A stretch of DNA of 64,000 nt from Bacillota bacterium (GCA_023401925.1 JAEXDA010000043.1:248001-312000), one strand, 5' to 3'; positions 8,298 through 18,037 are shown, numbered from the stretch's first letter. Program-made: numbers and translations. Notes: generated by a model from the letters alone, not told the origin.

Positions 8298-10238
8298 ATG
8301 AACATTTTATCCGTAGAACAACTTTCCAAAAATTATGGCAATAAAGAACTATTTCAGAATGTAACCTTTGGCATTCATCAGGGAGAAAAAATCGGTCTGA
8401 TCGGCATTAACGGGGCGGGCAAGTCGACGTTGCTCAAACTATTAGCCGGATCGGAAAAGCCTGACAGCGGACGAATTGTTTATTTGAGTAATGCTAGAAT
8501 CGGATATTTACCCCAAAATCCTGAATTTAATGAACAACATAGCGTGCTGGAAGAAGTACTACAAGGTAATTCTCCGGTGATCAAAGTTATTCGGGAATAT
8601 GAAGAAATATTAATCCGTGCCGAACATTATCCCGCGGATCGATCGTTGCAAAACAGCTTAATTAAGTTGGGCGAAGAGATGGATGCAGCCAATGCCTGGC
8701 AGGTCGAAAGTGACGCCAAGACCATTTTGACCAAGTTGGGGATTACCAATTTTGAGGCCAAGATCCAGGTTCTTTCAGGAGGACAGCGCAAGCGTGTTGC
8801 CTTGGCCGCCGCCTTGATCAATCCAGCGGATTTGTTAATACTTGATGAGCCAACCAACCATATCGATGATCAAACCATAACTTGGCTCGAGCTATATTTG
8901 AAGGAGCGCAAAGGTGCCCTGTTGATGGTCACGCATGATCGTTATTTTTTGGATCGGGTGGCAGAAAGAATTGTTGAATTGAGCGATGGAAATCTGTATA
9001 GTTATTCCGGTAATTATAGTTTATTTTTAGAAAAAAAAGCCGAACGGGAAGAACTGGAAAAGACTTTGTCCGCTAAGCGCAGGAATCTATTTAAACGGGA
9101 ACTGGCTTGGATCAAAAGAGGTGCAAAGGCTCGCAGTACAAAACAACAAGCCCGGATTGATCGCTTTGAAGAATTACAGGAACAAATGGCCGATACCGAA
9201 CAGAATTCAATGGAGATTGTCGCAGGATCAAGTCGGCTGGGTAAGAAAATCATTACTCTTGAGCAAGTGAGCAAAAGTTACGACGGACGTTGTATTATCG
9301 ATAGATTGGACTATACATTTGCCCGGAATGACCGAATAGGGATTATTGGGCCCAATGGAATCGGCAAATCCACTTTGCTCAATTTGATGGCCGGGAAATT
9401 AGCACCGGACGGAGGACAAGTTCAAATGGGCCCAACAGTCAAAATTGGCCATTTTAATCAAGAATACTCCAAACTGCCGGAGGAGAAGAGAGTCATCGAT
9501 TATATCAAAGATCAGGCCGAACATTTACAGACAGATGACGGCGGAACGATTAGTGCTTCGCAATTATTGGAACGTTTTTTATTTCCCCCCTTGCTTCAAT
9601 GGGCTCCCATTCATAAACTTTCCGGGGGAGAAAAACGTCGGCTTTTTTTATTGCGGATTTTAATGGCGAATCCCAATGTTTTGCTTTTGGATGAACCAAC
9701 CAATGATCTTGACATTCAGACTTTAAGCATTTTGGAGGATTTTTTGGAGGATTTTTCAGGAGTAGTCATTGCAGTTTCCCACGACCGTTACTTTTTGGAT
9801 CGAATTGCTGAAAAGCTGTTGATATTTACTGGAAAAGGCCGGGTTGAATATTTTGTGGGCAATTTTTCCGAATATCAAGAAGCGCTGACGCGCAGGATAG
9901 AAAGAGAAGAGAATATAACTCAGACCGCTGCGCTTCAACCGAAAGCCGGTAAACCGGAAGGTGATTCCCAAACAACCCGCAGGCACGAAAAACCCTTAAA
10001 ATTAAGTTTTAAGGAACAGCACGAATTTAACGAGATTGATGGAATCATTGCCCAAGTGGAGCAAAAATTGTCTGCAGTAAAGCAAGAAGTGGCAGAGGCC
10101 GGCAGCGATTATATGAAATTACAGGAACTAACCAAGACTCAGGAACAGCAGGAACAAAAATTGGATGAATTACTGGAACGCTGGGCTTATCTGAATGAAC
10201 GGGTTGAAGAGATTGCCAAAACAAAAGCAGGTAAGTAA
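8298..10238 (+). CDS. ABC-F family ATPase
   Basis: A 646-residue protein with two ABC ATPase domains and no membrane segments. Walker A motifs are GINGAGKST (about residue 36) and GPNGIGKST (about 351). The signature motifs are LSGGQRKR and LSGGEKRR, and the Walker B motifs are LLILDEPTNHID and VLLLDEPTNDLD. A charged interdomain linker (about residues 245-320) and a C-terminal coiled coil (about 565-640) follow the Uup/YdiF-like layout. ABC-F proteins act on the ribosome and rescue stalled elongation; some give antibiotic resistance. The long C-terminal coil points to a housekeeping Uup-like role rather than resistance, by inference. Confidence 0.93.
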   Translation: MNILSVEQLSKNYGNKELFQNVTFGIHQGEKIGLIGINGAGKSTLLKLLAGSEKPDSGRIVYLSNARIGYLPQNPEFNEQHSVLEEVLQGNSPVIKVIREYEEILIRAEHYPADRSLQNSLIKLGEEMDAANAWQVESDAKTILTKLGITNFEAKIQVLSGGQRKRVALAAALINPADLLILDEPTNHIDDQTITWLELYLKERKGALLMVTHDRYFLDRVAERIVELSDGNLYSYSGNYSLFLEKKAEREELEKTLSAKRRNLFKRELAWIKRGAKARSTKQQARIDRFEELQEQMADTEQNSMEIVAGSSRLGKKIITLEQVSKSYDGRCIIDRLDYTFARNDRIGIIGPNGIGKSTLLNLMAGKLAPDGGQVQMGPTVKIGHFNQEYSKLPEEKRVIDYIKDQAEHLQTDDGGTISASQLLERFLFPPLLQWAPIHKLSGGEKRRLFLLRILMANPNVLLLDEPTNDLDIQTLSILEDFLEDFSGVVIAVSHDRYFLDRIAEKLLIFTGKGRVEYFVGNFSEYQEALTRRIEREENITQTAALQPKAGKPEGDSQTTRRHEKPLKLSFKEQHEFNEIDGIIAQVEQKLSAVKQEVAEAGSDYMKLQELTKTQEQQEQKLDELLERWAYLNERVEEIAKTKAGK

Positions 10239-10308
10239 GAATTTGTTGGTAATTAACGTAATAATCGATAAAATTATCTAATTATTTAAAGTAAGTATAA
10301 TTTCTGAT

Positions 10309-10331
10309 GCAAACGGAGCCGTTTGCTTTAT
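10309..10331. terminator. Terminator between ABC-F and msrB
   Basis: GCAAAC at 10309-10314 pairs with GTTTGC across GGAGCC, followed by TTTAT. It lies between convergent genes and overlaps the last codons of msrB by a few bases. Confidence 0.55.
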
Positions 10332-10774
10332 GCGTCTGGCTCTTTCGTAACGTTAGAATCGTTAAACAGGCAAAGGTATTCTCCATAACCTTCTTTTGCT
10401 AAATTTTCTGCGGGAATAAATCGTAATGCTGCAGAATTGATGCAAAACCGTTGTCCACCTTTCTCCATTGGACCGTTTTCAAAGACATGCCCCAGGTGAG
10501 AATTAGCTTTTTTACTACGGACTTCTATTCGTTTCATTCCATGAGAAAGATCTTGTTTTTGCATAACTGCATCAATACCCAAAGGCTTACTAAAACTTGG
10601 CCAGCCACAGCCGGAATCAAATTTGTCCAGAGAGGAAAAAAGAGGTTCTCCGGAGACGATATCGACATAAATCCCAGGTTTATTATAATTCCAGTATTCG
10701 TTTTGAAAGGGGGGCTCGGTAGCATTCTCCTGAGTTACTTGATATTGTATCGGTGTCAATTTTTCTTTTAGCAT
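10328..10774 (-). CDS. msrB: Peptide methionine (R)-S-oxide reductase
   Basis: A 148-residue MsrB, which reduces the R epimer of protein methionine sulfoxide. The catalytic Cys is in RFCINSAALRF and the substrate site is in SGCGWPSF. The usual zinc-binding CxxC pair is absent: the region reads VDIVSGEPLFSS, as in the metal-free Firmicutes form. The start is ATG with AGGTTACTT upstream. It lies 20 bases downstream of msrA on the same strand, so the two form an oxidative-stress repair operon covering both sulfoxide epimers. Confidence 0.95.
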   Translation of the reverse strand: MLKEKLTPIQYQVTQENATEPPFQNEYWNYNKPGIYVDIVSGEPLFSSLDKFDSGCGWPSFSKPLGIDAVMQKQDLSHGMKRIEVRSKKANSHLGHVFENGPMEKGGQRFCINSAALRFIPAENLAKEGYGEYLCLFNDSNVTKEPDA

Positions 10775-10794
10775 AAGTAACCTCCATGCGTCAT

Positions 10795-11397
10795 TTAAAT
10801 GAGTTTTTCGTTTCCGCCGGGCGGAATTTTACATCCTTTCCAAGTCTGCTCCAGATAAACTTGGCGTCCCGAACCTTGACGATATCTTTGGTAGTGAGCG
10901 CTATTTTTATGATGAAAATCTTGATGGTATTCTTCAGCCTGATAAAAAGTTTCAGCCGGTTTGATTTCCGTAACTATGGGTTTGTCAAAAAGTCCCGAAA
11001 GCTCTAATTCCGCTTTGGATTCTTCGGCCAATTGCTTTTGGCGCGGGGTATGATAAAAAATAGCACTCCGATATTGAGAGCCGCGGTCCGCAAACTGTCC
11101 GCCGGAATCGGTTGGATCAATTTGCCGCCAGTAAACCTTCAATAATTCTTGATAAGACAATTGAGTCGGATCATAAGAAATATCGATTGCCTCATAGTGG
11201 CCCGTCTCTTTCGAACAGACCTGCTCATAAGAAGGATTTTTGAAATGCCCCCCTGTATATCCGCTGATAATTTTGAAAACTCCCGGCAAGGATTCAAAAG
11301 GCGTCACCATGCACCAAAAACAGCCTCCGGCAAATGTAGCATGCTCAGCCCGAACGGTTCCAATCGACGACTGGTAATTGTTGTCATATGGGATCAT
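10795..11397 (-). CDS. msrA: Peptide methionine (S)-S-oxide reductase
   Basis: A 200-residue MsrA. The catalytic motif GGCFWC is at residues 24-29, with Cys26 as nucleophile, followed by SGYTGGHFKNPSYEQVCS. The start chosen is the ATG at 11397 because AAAGGAG lies 8 bases upstream; an in-frame start 20 codons earlier has no such site. It is the first gene of the msrA-msrB operon. Confidence 0.95.
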   Translation of the reverse strand: MIPYDNNYQSSIGTVRAEHATFAGGCFWCMVTPFESLPGVFKIISGYTGGHFKNPSYEQVCSKETGHYEAIDISYDPTQLSYQELLKVYWRQIDPTDSGGQFADRGSQYRSAIFYHTPRQKQLAEESKAELELSGLFDKPIVTEIKPAETFYQAEEYHQDFHHKNSAHYQRYRQGSGRQVYLEQTWKGCKIPPGGNEKLI

Positions 11398-11839
11398 GTG
11401 TTTCACTCCTTTTGTCTTATCGTCATTCAATCTCTTTAAAAAACTACCTGGGAACAAATTAGAGTTAAAGCTCTCTTTTCTAAATTTTACACTAATTTTT
11501 ATGACTTGATGAAAATAGTTTATCCAATTTTATAAAATCTTTTTTGGATTCCGAAAGACAAATTTGATTTATTGCAGGTAATTAAGTTGACAGTTCGAAT
11601 ATATAGTAAATCATTCCATAGGTCGTGAAAGTTAATGAATCTTTTTTATAAAGATGTTAACCGGTATTGTTTTTCATTGCTCTTGGAATTTTGGGCAAAA
11701 GACAAGTGGGCTCCCTCTTAGCGATTTTCAGATGTAGGGAGGGGCAGGTGTCATATCCGGAACAATTATTGTGATATTGGCCAAGGAGCTTTCTGAAAGT
11801 TCGTCAAAATCCAATAACGATCTTGAGAGGAAGTAGAAG
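11398..11839. other. Intergenic region between divergent genes
   Basis: This AT-rich gap must carry promoters for msrA (leftward) and the EamA gene (rightward). A TTGACA occurs at 11588-11593 but no convincing -10 hexamer lies 16-18 bases on. No gene or strong hairpin is seen. Confidence 0.4.
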
Positions 11840-12706
11840 TTGAATCATTTTGTTGCCTATCAATCAGGAAAAGAACGGAATCAAGCCATCGGCTTTTTGA
11901 TTGGAACATCAATTCTTTGGAGTTTAGGCGGTTTGTTGATAAAGTGGGTTGATTGGAATCCAATAGCCATCGCCGGTGCCCGTAGTGGAATTGCTGCCCT
12001 GGTCATGCTGGCCTTTCATCGGAAAATTCGTTTTCAGTGGTCAACATCAAGAATTCTCGGTTCATTGGCTTATGCGGGAACAGTGACCTTGTTTGTTGCT
12101 GCCACAAAATTAACAACTGCAGCAAATGCGATTTTATTGCAATATACTGCTCCTATATATACCGCTATTTTTGGCGTCTGGATTTTAAAAGAAAAGGTCA
12201 GTAAATTAGATTGGTTGACCATTGGAGTTGTCCTTTCCGGCATGAGTCTTTTCTTTGTCGATAAATTATCTTTGGGTAATATCTCGGGAAATATTTGTGG
12301 GATCCTTAGCGGAATTGCTTTTTCCTTAACTGCTGTTTTTCTTCGTAAACAAAAGGACGATTCCCCTTTGGAGTCCATCATTTTAGGAAACATCTTAACC
12401 TTCCTTATTAGTTTGCCATTCCTGTTTCACTCGGCTCCTAGCCCTTCGGGTTGGCTATCATTGGTGATTTTAGGTGTTTTTCAACTTGGAATTTCTTACA
12501 TTCTATACGCATCGGCTATTCGTTATGTTACTGCGTTGGAAGCTATTTTAATCCCGATAATTGAGCCGATCTTAAATCCACTCTGGGTATTTTTGGCTTT
12601 TGGTGAAATTCCCGGCCCATGGTCTTTGGTTGGCGGATTCATTGTATTGGCCTCAGTAACAGGGCGTTGTCTGATGATAGCTTTTAAAGAACGGAGAAAT
12701 TCATAA
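11840..12706 (+). CDS. EamA/DMT superfamily transporter
   Basis: A 288-residue protein with ten hydrophobic segments in two EamA repeats, the layout of drug/metabolite transporters (RhaT/YdcZ-like exporters). SLGGLLIKWVDWNP at the first helix and the conserved L-x-Y-T-A-P-I-Y element (ILLQYTAPIYTAIFG) are typical. The substrate is unknown; members export amino acids, nucleobases or sugars. The TTG start has GAGAGGAAG upstream. A T-rich terminator follows directly at 12728. Confidence 0.9.
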   Translation: MNHFVAYQSGKERNQAIGFLIGTSILWSLGGLLIKWVDWNPIAIAGARSGIAALVMLAFHRKIRFQWSTSRILGSLAYAGTVTLFVAATKLTTAANAILLQYTAPIYTAIFGVWILKEKVSKLDWLTIGVVLSGMSLFFVDKLSLGNISGNICGILSGIAFSLTAVFLRKQKDDSPLESIILGNILTFLISLPFLFHSAPSPSGWLSLVILGVFQLGISYILYASAIRYVTALEAILIPIIEPILNPLWVFLAFGEIPGPWSLVGGFIVLASVTGRCLMIAFKERRNS

Positions 12707-12727
12707 TAATCGAAACCTTTTTTCGAT

Positions 12728-12766
12728 AAAAATCCTATTCCTCACTGAGAAATAGGATTTTTTTTT
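12728..12766 (+). terminator. Intrinsic terminator
   Basis: AAAAATCCTATT pairs with AATAGGATTTTT across a short loop, ending in nine T. It closes the EamA transcript. Confidence 0.9.
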
Positions 12767-12824
12767 CATGATTTATTTTTTGGGGAATAACTATGGATTA
12801 GGTCCGACTGAAGGAGGCTTTTCC

Positions 12825-13793
12825 GTGAAGGATTCGGCAAAAAAGACATTACTGGTTGTGATATTTTTTAGTTTGATGATAGGAGGTTTTATAAGTACGG
12901 TATTATTTTATAGACATCGGGATGATCTTAAAAACCGGCCGAATTCCCATCATATATCAAAGGCCGAAATCCCTGATTTAGGGTCCGAATCTAGAGATGA
13001 AAATGCCGCTGTTCATCAATACGGAAGGCCGGTGAAAGGAACATTGATGTGGGAGAATGATCGTCGTTTTCATGAGATTTGTGCCAAGTATAAGACATCA
13101 GTACGGATGTCGGCTTTTCAAACCACTTTGCCGGATCCATTACCGGGAGAGGAATACAATGTGGCGCTGGCAGCTGATATCATATCAGGCTGCATTATCC
13201 CCCCAAACCGGATATTTTCCGTAAATAAGGTTGTCGGACCATACACTCGGGAACGGGGATTTAAGGATGGACCAACCTATTTTGGAACCAAGCTTATTAA
13301 AACAATCGGAGGAGGAGTATGTAAAATAGCTTCAACTTTATATAATGTTGCCGTTTTGGCAAATTTGAAAATCATTGAACGCAGGCACCATGGTATGTTG
13401 GTTCCTTATGTTCCTCCCGGCCAGGATGCCACTGTCGCCGATGGTAATAAGGATTTCAAATTTAAGAACAATACCGATTCCCCACTTTTAATTTGGGCCG
13501 ATACCAAAGACAATACATTATATATGGCTCTCTATGGGGAAATTTATCCCCCTAAAGTTTCCTGGCATCATCAAATTATTAATCGTCAGGATTTTAAAAC
13601 TATCTATCACTTCAATTCTTCACTGAATCCAGGAGAAGAGCAGGTTGTAATCGAGGGTTCCGAAGGAATGACCGTTAAAAATTGGTTAATTATTGAAGAG
13701 GCTAATGGTCAAAGAGTTAGGAGGGATTTGGGAGTTGACTATTACCGACCAATGTTTAGAGTTATCGAGCGTGGTCCGCGTATTAAAAAATAA
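12825..13793 (+). CDS. VanW family protein with N-terminal membrane anchor
   Basis: A 322-residue protein. One hydrophobic segment near the N-terminus (about residues 8-26) anchors it, and the rest is extracellular. The VanW domain (about residues 115-250) shows NRIFSVNKVVGPYTRERGF and the conserved GGGVCKIASTLYNVAV. VanW domains are found in wall-associated Firmicutes proteins such as YoaR, but their biochemical role is not established. GTG 12825 is chosen because GAAGGAGG is 7 bases upstream; an earlier in-frame ATG lies inside the preceding terminator's T tract. Confidence 0.88.
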   Translation: MKDSAKKTLLVVIFFSLMIGGFISTVLFYRHRDDLKNRPNSHHISKAEIPDLGSESRDENAAVHQYGRPVKGTLMWENDRRFHEICAKYKTSVRMSAFQTTLPDPLPGEEYNVALAADIISGCIIPPNRIFSVNKVVGPYTRERGFKDGPTYFGTKLIKTIGGGVCKIASTLYNVAVLANLKIIERRHHGMLVPYVPPGQDATVADGNKDFKFKNNTDSPLLIWADTKDNTLYMALYGEIYPPKVSWHHQIINRQDFKTIYHFNSSLNPGEEQVVIEGSEGMTVKNWLIIEEANGQRVRRDLGVDYYRPMFRVIERGPRIKK

Positions 13794-13830
13794 ACTGGGT
13801 TAACTTCATGGCGAGATGGGGGGAACAAGG

Positions 13831-14259
13831 ATGAATGCTTTTATCATTGCATTATTCGGGGCTGTTTGCTGGGGATTGGCACCGTTATTTGGTAAAGTAG
13901 GTCTGCGTGGAGTTAACCCAATGGACGGTATTGTTGCACGAACGATTATTACAGTGCTTTTTGTCGGCGGTTGGGCAGTCGCGAGTGGAAGTTTTAGCCG
14001 TTTAAATATGATACCGACCAAGCGTTGGTTTTATCTGGCAATCGAAGCGTTTTTTGCCACCTTTGCCGGTGACCTCGCTTACTATGCTTCAATTAAAAGA
14101 GGGGACATCGGCCAAACATCATTAGTTTTTGCAAGTTCTCCCTTAATTACAGTATGGGTGGGGTGGTATTTTTTGGGGGAGTCTTTAAGTTTGCCTAAAG
14201 TTGTCGGCGCCGCACTTATCATTATTGGCGTGGTTTTAGTGGGCCTTAAAACCAGCTAA
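13831..14259 (+). CDS. Half-size EamA family transporter
   Basis: A 142-residue membrane protein with about five hydrophobic segments, equal to one EamA repeat. It probably works as a dimer like small DMT proteins. It starts MNAFIIALFGAVCWGLAPLFG and ends with the typical LPKVVGAALIIIGVVLVG. ATG 13831 follows GGGGGGAACAAGG; an ATG five codons earlier would put this site inside the gene. The stop overlaps the convergent arginine decarboxylase gene by 4 bases. The substrate is unknown. Confidence 0.88.
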   Translation: MNAFIIALFGAVCWGLAPLFGKVGLRGVNPMDGIVARTIITVLFVGGWAVASGSFSRLNMIPTKRWFYLAIEAFFATFAGDLAYYASIKRGDIGQTSLVFASSPLITVWVGWYFLGESLSLPKVVGAALIIIGVVLVGLKTS

Positions 14260-14738
14260 TGATTTTTTATATGTTCAATATTCCATAGCGCTAAACCTGC
14301 GAAAACCGCTCCGCAATCAATAACTTTATGCTCAACTGCACAGACTTTTATTTCCTGATAATCCATATTGCGTATGGCAAATGCTTCAATGACCATTTCG
14401 GTAATCCGTTTTTCAATTTCTAGTTTTGAACAATAATCGGATGTCTCCATAATTACACCAAAGGTGTCTGTAGCAGGGATTCCTACTGCAACAGCGGCCG
14501 CAATTGTAACTCCAGGCTTTGCGCTGGTAAGGGAACCATAAGCTGTTGGAACTAAGGAACCAAAGGGAATTTCGATTTTTTCTTGATATTGGGTCCCGGG
14601 TGGTAAGATGCTAGAAACCTTGATTAAATTGAGATTCCCTAATCCAGAGATCAATAATGCTCTATCAAAAGCATTTAAACTTGTTTTCCCTTCACCACTG
14701 CCCGAAACCAGAGTGAATCTTGTAGGAGTTGCTAACAA
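14256..14738 (-). CDS. Pyruvoyl-dependent arginine decarboxylase
   Basis: A 160-residue protein of the pyruvoyl-dependent arginine decarboxylase (PvlArgDC) family. The self-cleavage site is visible: KVSSILPPGT, with Ser42-Ser43 by analogy to archaeal PvlArgDC; Ser43 would become the pyruvoyl group. The enzyme converts arginine to agmatine, for polyamine synthesis or acid resistance. The C-terminal part carries the glycine-rich GSLTSAKPGVTIAAAVAVGI. The TTG start has AAAGGAGGT 10 bases upstream. It follows a 138-aa gene of unknown function on the same strand, 69 bases upstream. Confidence 0.9.
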   Translation of the reverse strand: MLATPTRFTLVSGSGEGKTSLNAFDRALLISGLGNLNLIKVSSILPPGTQYQEKIEIPFGSLVPTAYGSLTSAKPGVTIAAAVAVGIPATDTFGVIMETSDYCSKLEIEKRITEMVIEAFAIRNMDYQEIKVCAVEHKVIDCGAVFAGLALWNIEHIKNH

Positions 14739-14807
14739 TAAGGCAATACCTCCTTTAATTTTTACTTCATGGGGTATGCATAAGTCCCATTGAAAGAGAA
14801 ACCTTGT

Positions 14808-15224
14808 TTAATTCGCTAGTGTTAAAGTACATCTGGCCATACGTTTGCTGGTCGATTCATCAAAGAGTTCGAAATACAATTGTTTTTTATAAAAATATTG
14901 TTGCGGCAGGGCGAATAAATGATAATACCCTTTTTTAGGAGTGCCCAGCATCGTTACAAAGTAACTTCGATACCGTGCCGAGGTAACTTCTGCATTCAAT
15001 ACAAGGACCGGTAATAAGCCTTTCGGAAAAGTTTCATCCAAGGTGATTTCAAAGTCTCGCCAGAGAACCGGATGCCATTTTTCTAAATCTTTGCCTATAA
15101 TCAATTGAACAAGCGTATTTGAGGTATTTGCCGATTCAATCCTTTTTTGGCAAATCTCTGTGAATTGTAAGGGAATATATTGGACCGCGGGAAAAGGGAA
15201 AACAGCTTCGTTTCCAAAACTCAC
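14808..15224 (-). CDS. Hypothetical protein upstream of arginine decarboxylase
   Basis: About 138 residues from GTG 15224, which has TTTGGAGG 11 bases upstream; an in-frame start 23 codons earlier has no such site. No family is recognised. The protein is mixed alpha/beta in composition, has no signal peptide from this start, and is rich in aromatic residues (GYYHLFALPQQYFYKKQLYF). Position and strand suggest co-transcription with the decarboxylase, but no functional link can be shown. Confidence 0.65.
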   Translation of the reverse strand: MSFGNEAVFPFPAVQYIPLQFTEICQKRIESANTSNTLVQLIIGKDLEKWHPVLWRDFEITLDETFPKGLLPVLVLNAEVTSARYRSYFVTMLGTPKKGYYHLFALPQQYFYKKQLYFELFDESTSKRMARCTLTLAN

Positions 15225-15646
15225 AGTTTTAAACACCTCCAAAGATAAAATTAACAAAATCATCTTATGTGATATTAGCCCAATCTGTTCCATACAAAAT
15301 TCAATTTGAAAATCAATTGAAAGTTCATCAGTTTGTCTTCGTTCTGGAGTAAAGCGGCAACTTACCTGTGAAGCGGTAAGGGGTTAGCTAAAAAGTTCAC
15401 ACCCATAAGGGGAACCATCGACAGCCTTGGTGAATGAAGGACGTTATCATAATTTATCGTTTTATTGATTACTATTTGAATCCATCCGCATTGGTCTGAG
15501 CCCGAACGATTCGATTGTCCCTGAGTCAAAAATTAAGTTTTTTGTATATTAGGGAGGAAAAGCAGAATAAGTCAAGAAAAGCATATATATATATTAATTT
15601 TTGATTATTTTTATTTTTGAGACGTACTTCAGTGAGGCTGTAATTT
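15225..15646. other. Intergenic region between divergent genes
   Basis: It separates the leftward hypothetical gene from the rightward histidine kinase. An AT dinucleotide run lies at about 15582-15592 before the kinase. I see no gene, strong hairpin or convincing promoter. Confidence 0.4.
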
Positions 15647-17362
15647 ATGCTTATTCAATTAATGTTGCCGTTTTTTTTATTGTTATGTTCAATCACGGTT
15701 TTGTTGGCCGTAATAGTATATTCTTGGCTTTTTGGGAGACCCAGTGGTATTTTAAAAAGCTACTTATGTTTACTAGTCATCCTCATGACTTGGTCGATAT
15801 CTAAAATATTAATCATTTTTTCGATCCATACACCGCTGCAGAAATGGATTTGGATCATCCAAGTGTTTGCCGTTTGTTATACGGGATTGTGTTGGTTCAT
15901 CTTTTGTCTTCATTATTCGGATCATCAACTTCTCAAAAAGCCTCATAACATGATATTTTTCGGGATAATTCCGACGATATGTTTTATTGGGATTATAGCC
16001 TACCATTTTTATAAGGGGAATTTTTTGCTTGTAAAGCAAAGCTTTATATTTGAATTATTTTTTTGGCTCCATATTATCGGTACTTATTTATTTTATGGGA
16101 TTGGGATGCTTTTTTTTATAAAACATTCTTTAAAGGAATTCAGTGAAAAGAAAAAACAAATATACATAATAGCTCTATTGAGTTTGCCTCTTCTTATCCT
16201 TAACATGTTTCAAATTGACAACGATGTAGAATTCGGTCTGGAATATACTCCGATCATTTTTTTCTTTGTTTGGCTTCTTTTCGCCATTACAAGTTTTAAA
16301 CAAGTATTGGTGAACACAAAATCTTTGGCCATGGAAAAGATCATGGATAATATGAAAGAAGCCTTTTTAGTAACCGACGGTTGCAACCGAATCATTGATT
16401 TTAACCCGGCATTACGAGATGCGTTTAAGGATTATGGCGAAATTAAAATTGGCGATCCGATCCATATTTTCGCCGATAATTTGAAAAAGGCTATTGATAT
16501 TAATTCGGAATCTTTACGGATGGTTCTAGCTATTGCGGGAATAGAACGAGTCCAAAATTGCGGCCCAATTGATTTGATAAAGCCTATCAAGAAATGTTTT
16601 ATTATTAATATTTTGCCGTTATTGACCGGTAAAGATTTAATCGGTAGGGTACTTTCTTTCAATGATATTACTTTGGCGAAAAATCTTTGGGATGAATTAT
16701 ATACCACCAATAACCAATTATCCATGAAAAATCAACAGTTAAATCATTATGCGGAAACCGTCGCTGAATTGGCAGTAACCAAAGAAAGAAATCGCTTTGC
16801 CAGAGATGTCCATGATACGCTGGGACAAACGATGACTCTATTAATTACGATCTTACAAATCGCCAAATTGAGTTATCGAACCAATCTTGAAAAAAGCGAA
16901 AGCCAATTGGATAAAGCTCTAAAGATAGCCAGAGAAGGCATTAATGAAGTCAAACGTTCTTTACTCAACTTGCCGTCCAATCCTGACAATTCTTTACGAA
17001 AAGCTCTAGAAAGCTTAGTAGAGGATTTTCAAATGTCCGGTATGAAAATTGAGTTATCTATCGGAGAACTTGGGATATATGATGACTTCTCCCATACAAG
17101 CGTAGTCTATCGGATTTGTCAAGAAGCCCTAACCAATGCGCTTCGCCATGGAAAAGCAAATCATGTATGGCTAACCATCGACTTGGACGAGCGATGGTTG
17201 TATTTGGCGATTGCTGACGATGGTCGTGGCTGTAAAGAATTTCAGAAGGGATTTGGCCTCCATGGAATGGAGGAAAGAGTGAATCATTTGAAAGGGAATA
17301 TAATTTATAATCACGGACTGGCCGGCTTTAGCATCTTTGTAATGATTCCCCTTGATTCATAG
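15647..17362 (+). CDS. Sensor histidine kinase, seven-TM sensor, NarL/DesK-type kinase core
   Basis: A 571-residue membrane sensor. The N-terminus has seven hydrophobic segments (about residues 3-225) like the histidine-kinase 7TM input domain. A PAS-like region (about 235-340) and a short coiled coil follow. The HisKA_3 dimerisation motif RDVHDTLGQTMTLL carries the phospho-acceptor His389. The HATPase domain shows the N box (CQEALTNALRHGKA) and G box (ADDGRGC, GFGLHGMEERV). Kinases of this class usually pair with a LuxR/NarL-type regulator, but none lies on either side. It may share a transcript with the 17471 membrane protein. Confidence 0.9.
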   Translation: MLIQLMLPFFLLLCSITVLLAVIVYSWLFGRPSGILKSYLCLLVILMTWSISKILIIFSIHTPLQKWIWIIQVFAVCYTGLCWFIFCLHYSDHQLLKKPHNMIFFGIIPTICFIGIIAYHFYKGNFLLVKQSFIFELFFWLHIIGTYLFYGIGMLFFIKHSLKEFSEKKKQIYIIALLSLPLLILNMFQIDNDVEFGLEYTPIIFFFVWLLFAITSFKQVLVNTKSLAMEKIMDNMKEAFLVTDGCNRIIDFNPALRDAFKDYGEIKIGDPIHIFADNLKKAIDINSESLRMVLAIAGIERVQNCGPIDLIKPIKKCFIINILPLLTGKDLIGRVLSFNDITLAKNLWDELYTTNNQLSMKNQQLNHYAETVAELAVTKERNRFARDVHDTLGQTMTLLITILQIAKLSYRTNLEKSESQLDKALKIAREGINEVKRSLLNLPSNPDNSLRKALESLVEDFQMSGMKIELSIGELGIYDDFSHTSVVYRICQEALTNALRHGKANHVWLTIDLDERWLYLAIADDGRGCKEFQKGFGLHGMEERVNHLKGNIIYNHGLAGFSIFVMIPLDS

Positions 17363-17470
17363 AAATTTTTTATTCTCGGTAAAGCTTATTGTGGCTTTGT
17401 GAGGTATATTTCCTCCATAATTTGGCATACTATGAAAAAGATAGCTTTTTTAATTATGGAGGTAGATTAC

Positions 17471-18037
17471 ATGAAAAGCCCGGTACCAAAGACAGTGCGT
17501 AAGGATTCATACTGGAGCGGAGTTTTTTGTGGAGTTTTTTTGGGGTGTTTTTTTATGAGTATCGCATTTTTTTTATTTCTTCAATATCAAGGTTTACAAT
17601 TTGCTATCAGTCCGGAACAACTCGCCGAGATGGTAAAGGATCAAATTCAAAATCAAGCAAAGCAGGAAATCCCCCAAATGCTGGAAAAGATCAAAAAGGA
17701 ATTGCCGAATGAACTTCCAAACCATTTGGAAGAATTGGACAATTTGACCATTGGTATCGGGAATAGTCAAGTGAAGTTGCCTTCAGAACTTTTGGCTGCT
17801 ATAAAATTAGAATTTACGCGTGTTTTTGAAGCTGCTCTTATAAACACGTTAAATAACTATAATTTAATGGCCTCGGAAAAATTGGTCGGAAAAAACACCT
17901 ATGAACTTATTCGAAAAGCTGTAAGACAGGAAATCGTTGGTAAGACCTATCGGATTAACTATTCCAAGTGGTTTACTGTTCCTGTAAAAGTTGTAGAAAA
18001 TAGTCATCAAGGCGTACCCTTTAAAATCGGAATATAA
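17471..18037 (+). CDS. Membrane-anchored hypothetical protein
   Basis: A 188-residue protein with one strong hydrophobic segment (about residues 18-40) and a hydrophilic, helix-rich remainder (EMVKDQIQNQAKQEIPQML). The ATG at 17471 follows TGGAGGTAGATTAC; an in-frame start 24 codons upstream has no good site. No family is recognised. It sits between the histidine kinase and the TPR gene on the same strand. Confidence 0.7.
   Translation: MKSPVPKTVRKDSYWSGVFCGVFLGCFFMSIAFFLFLQYQGLQFAISPEQLAEMVKDQIQNQAKQEIPQMLEKIKKELPNELPNHLEELDNLTIGIGNSQVKLPSELLAAIKLEFTRVFEAALINTLNNYNLMASEKLVGKNTYELIRKAVRQEIVGKTYRINYSKWFTVPVKVVENSHQGVPFKIGI

Noticed and set aside
11588..11616. TTGACA as a promoter for the EamA gene
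   Set aside because: No acceptable -10 hexamer occurs 16-18 bases downstream, and it lies about 250 bases from the gene.
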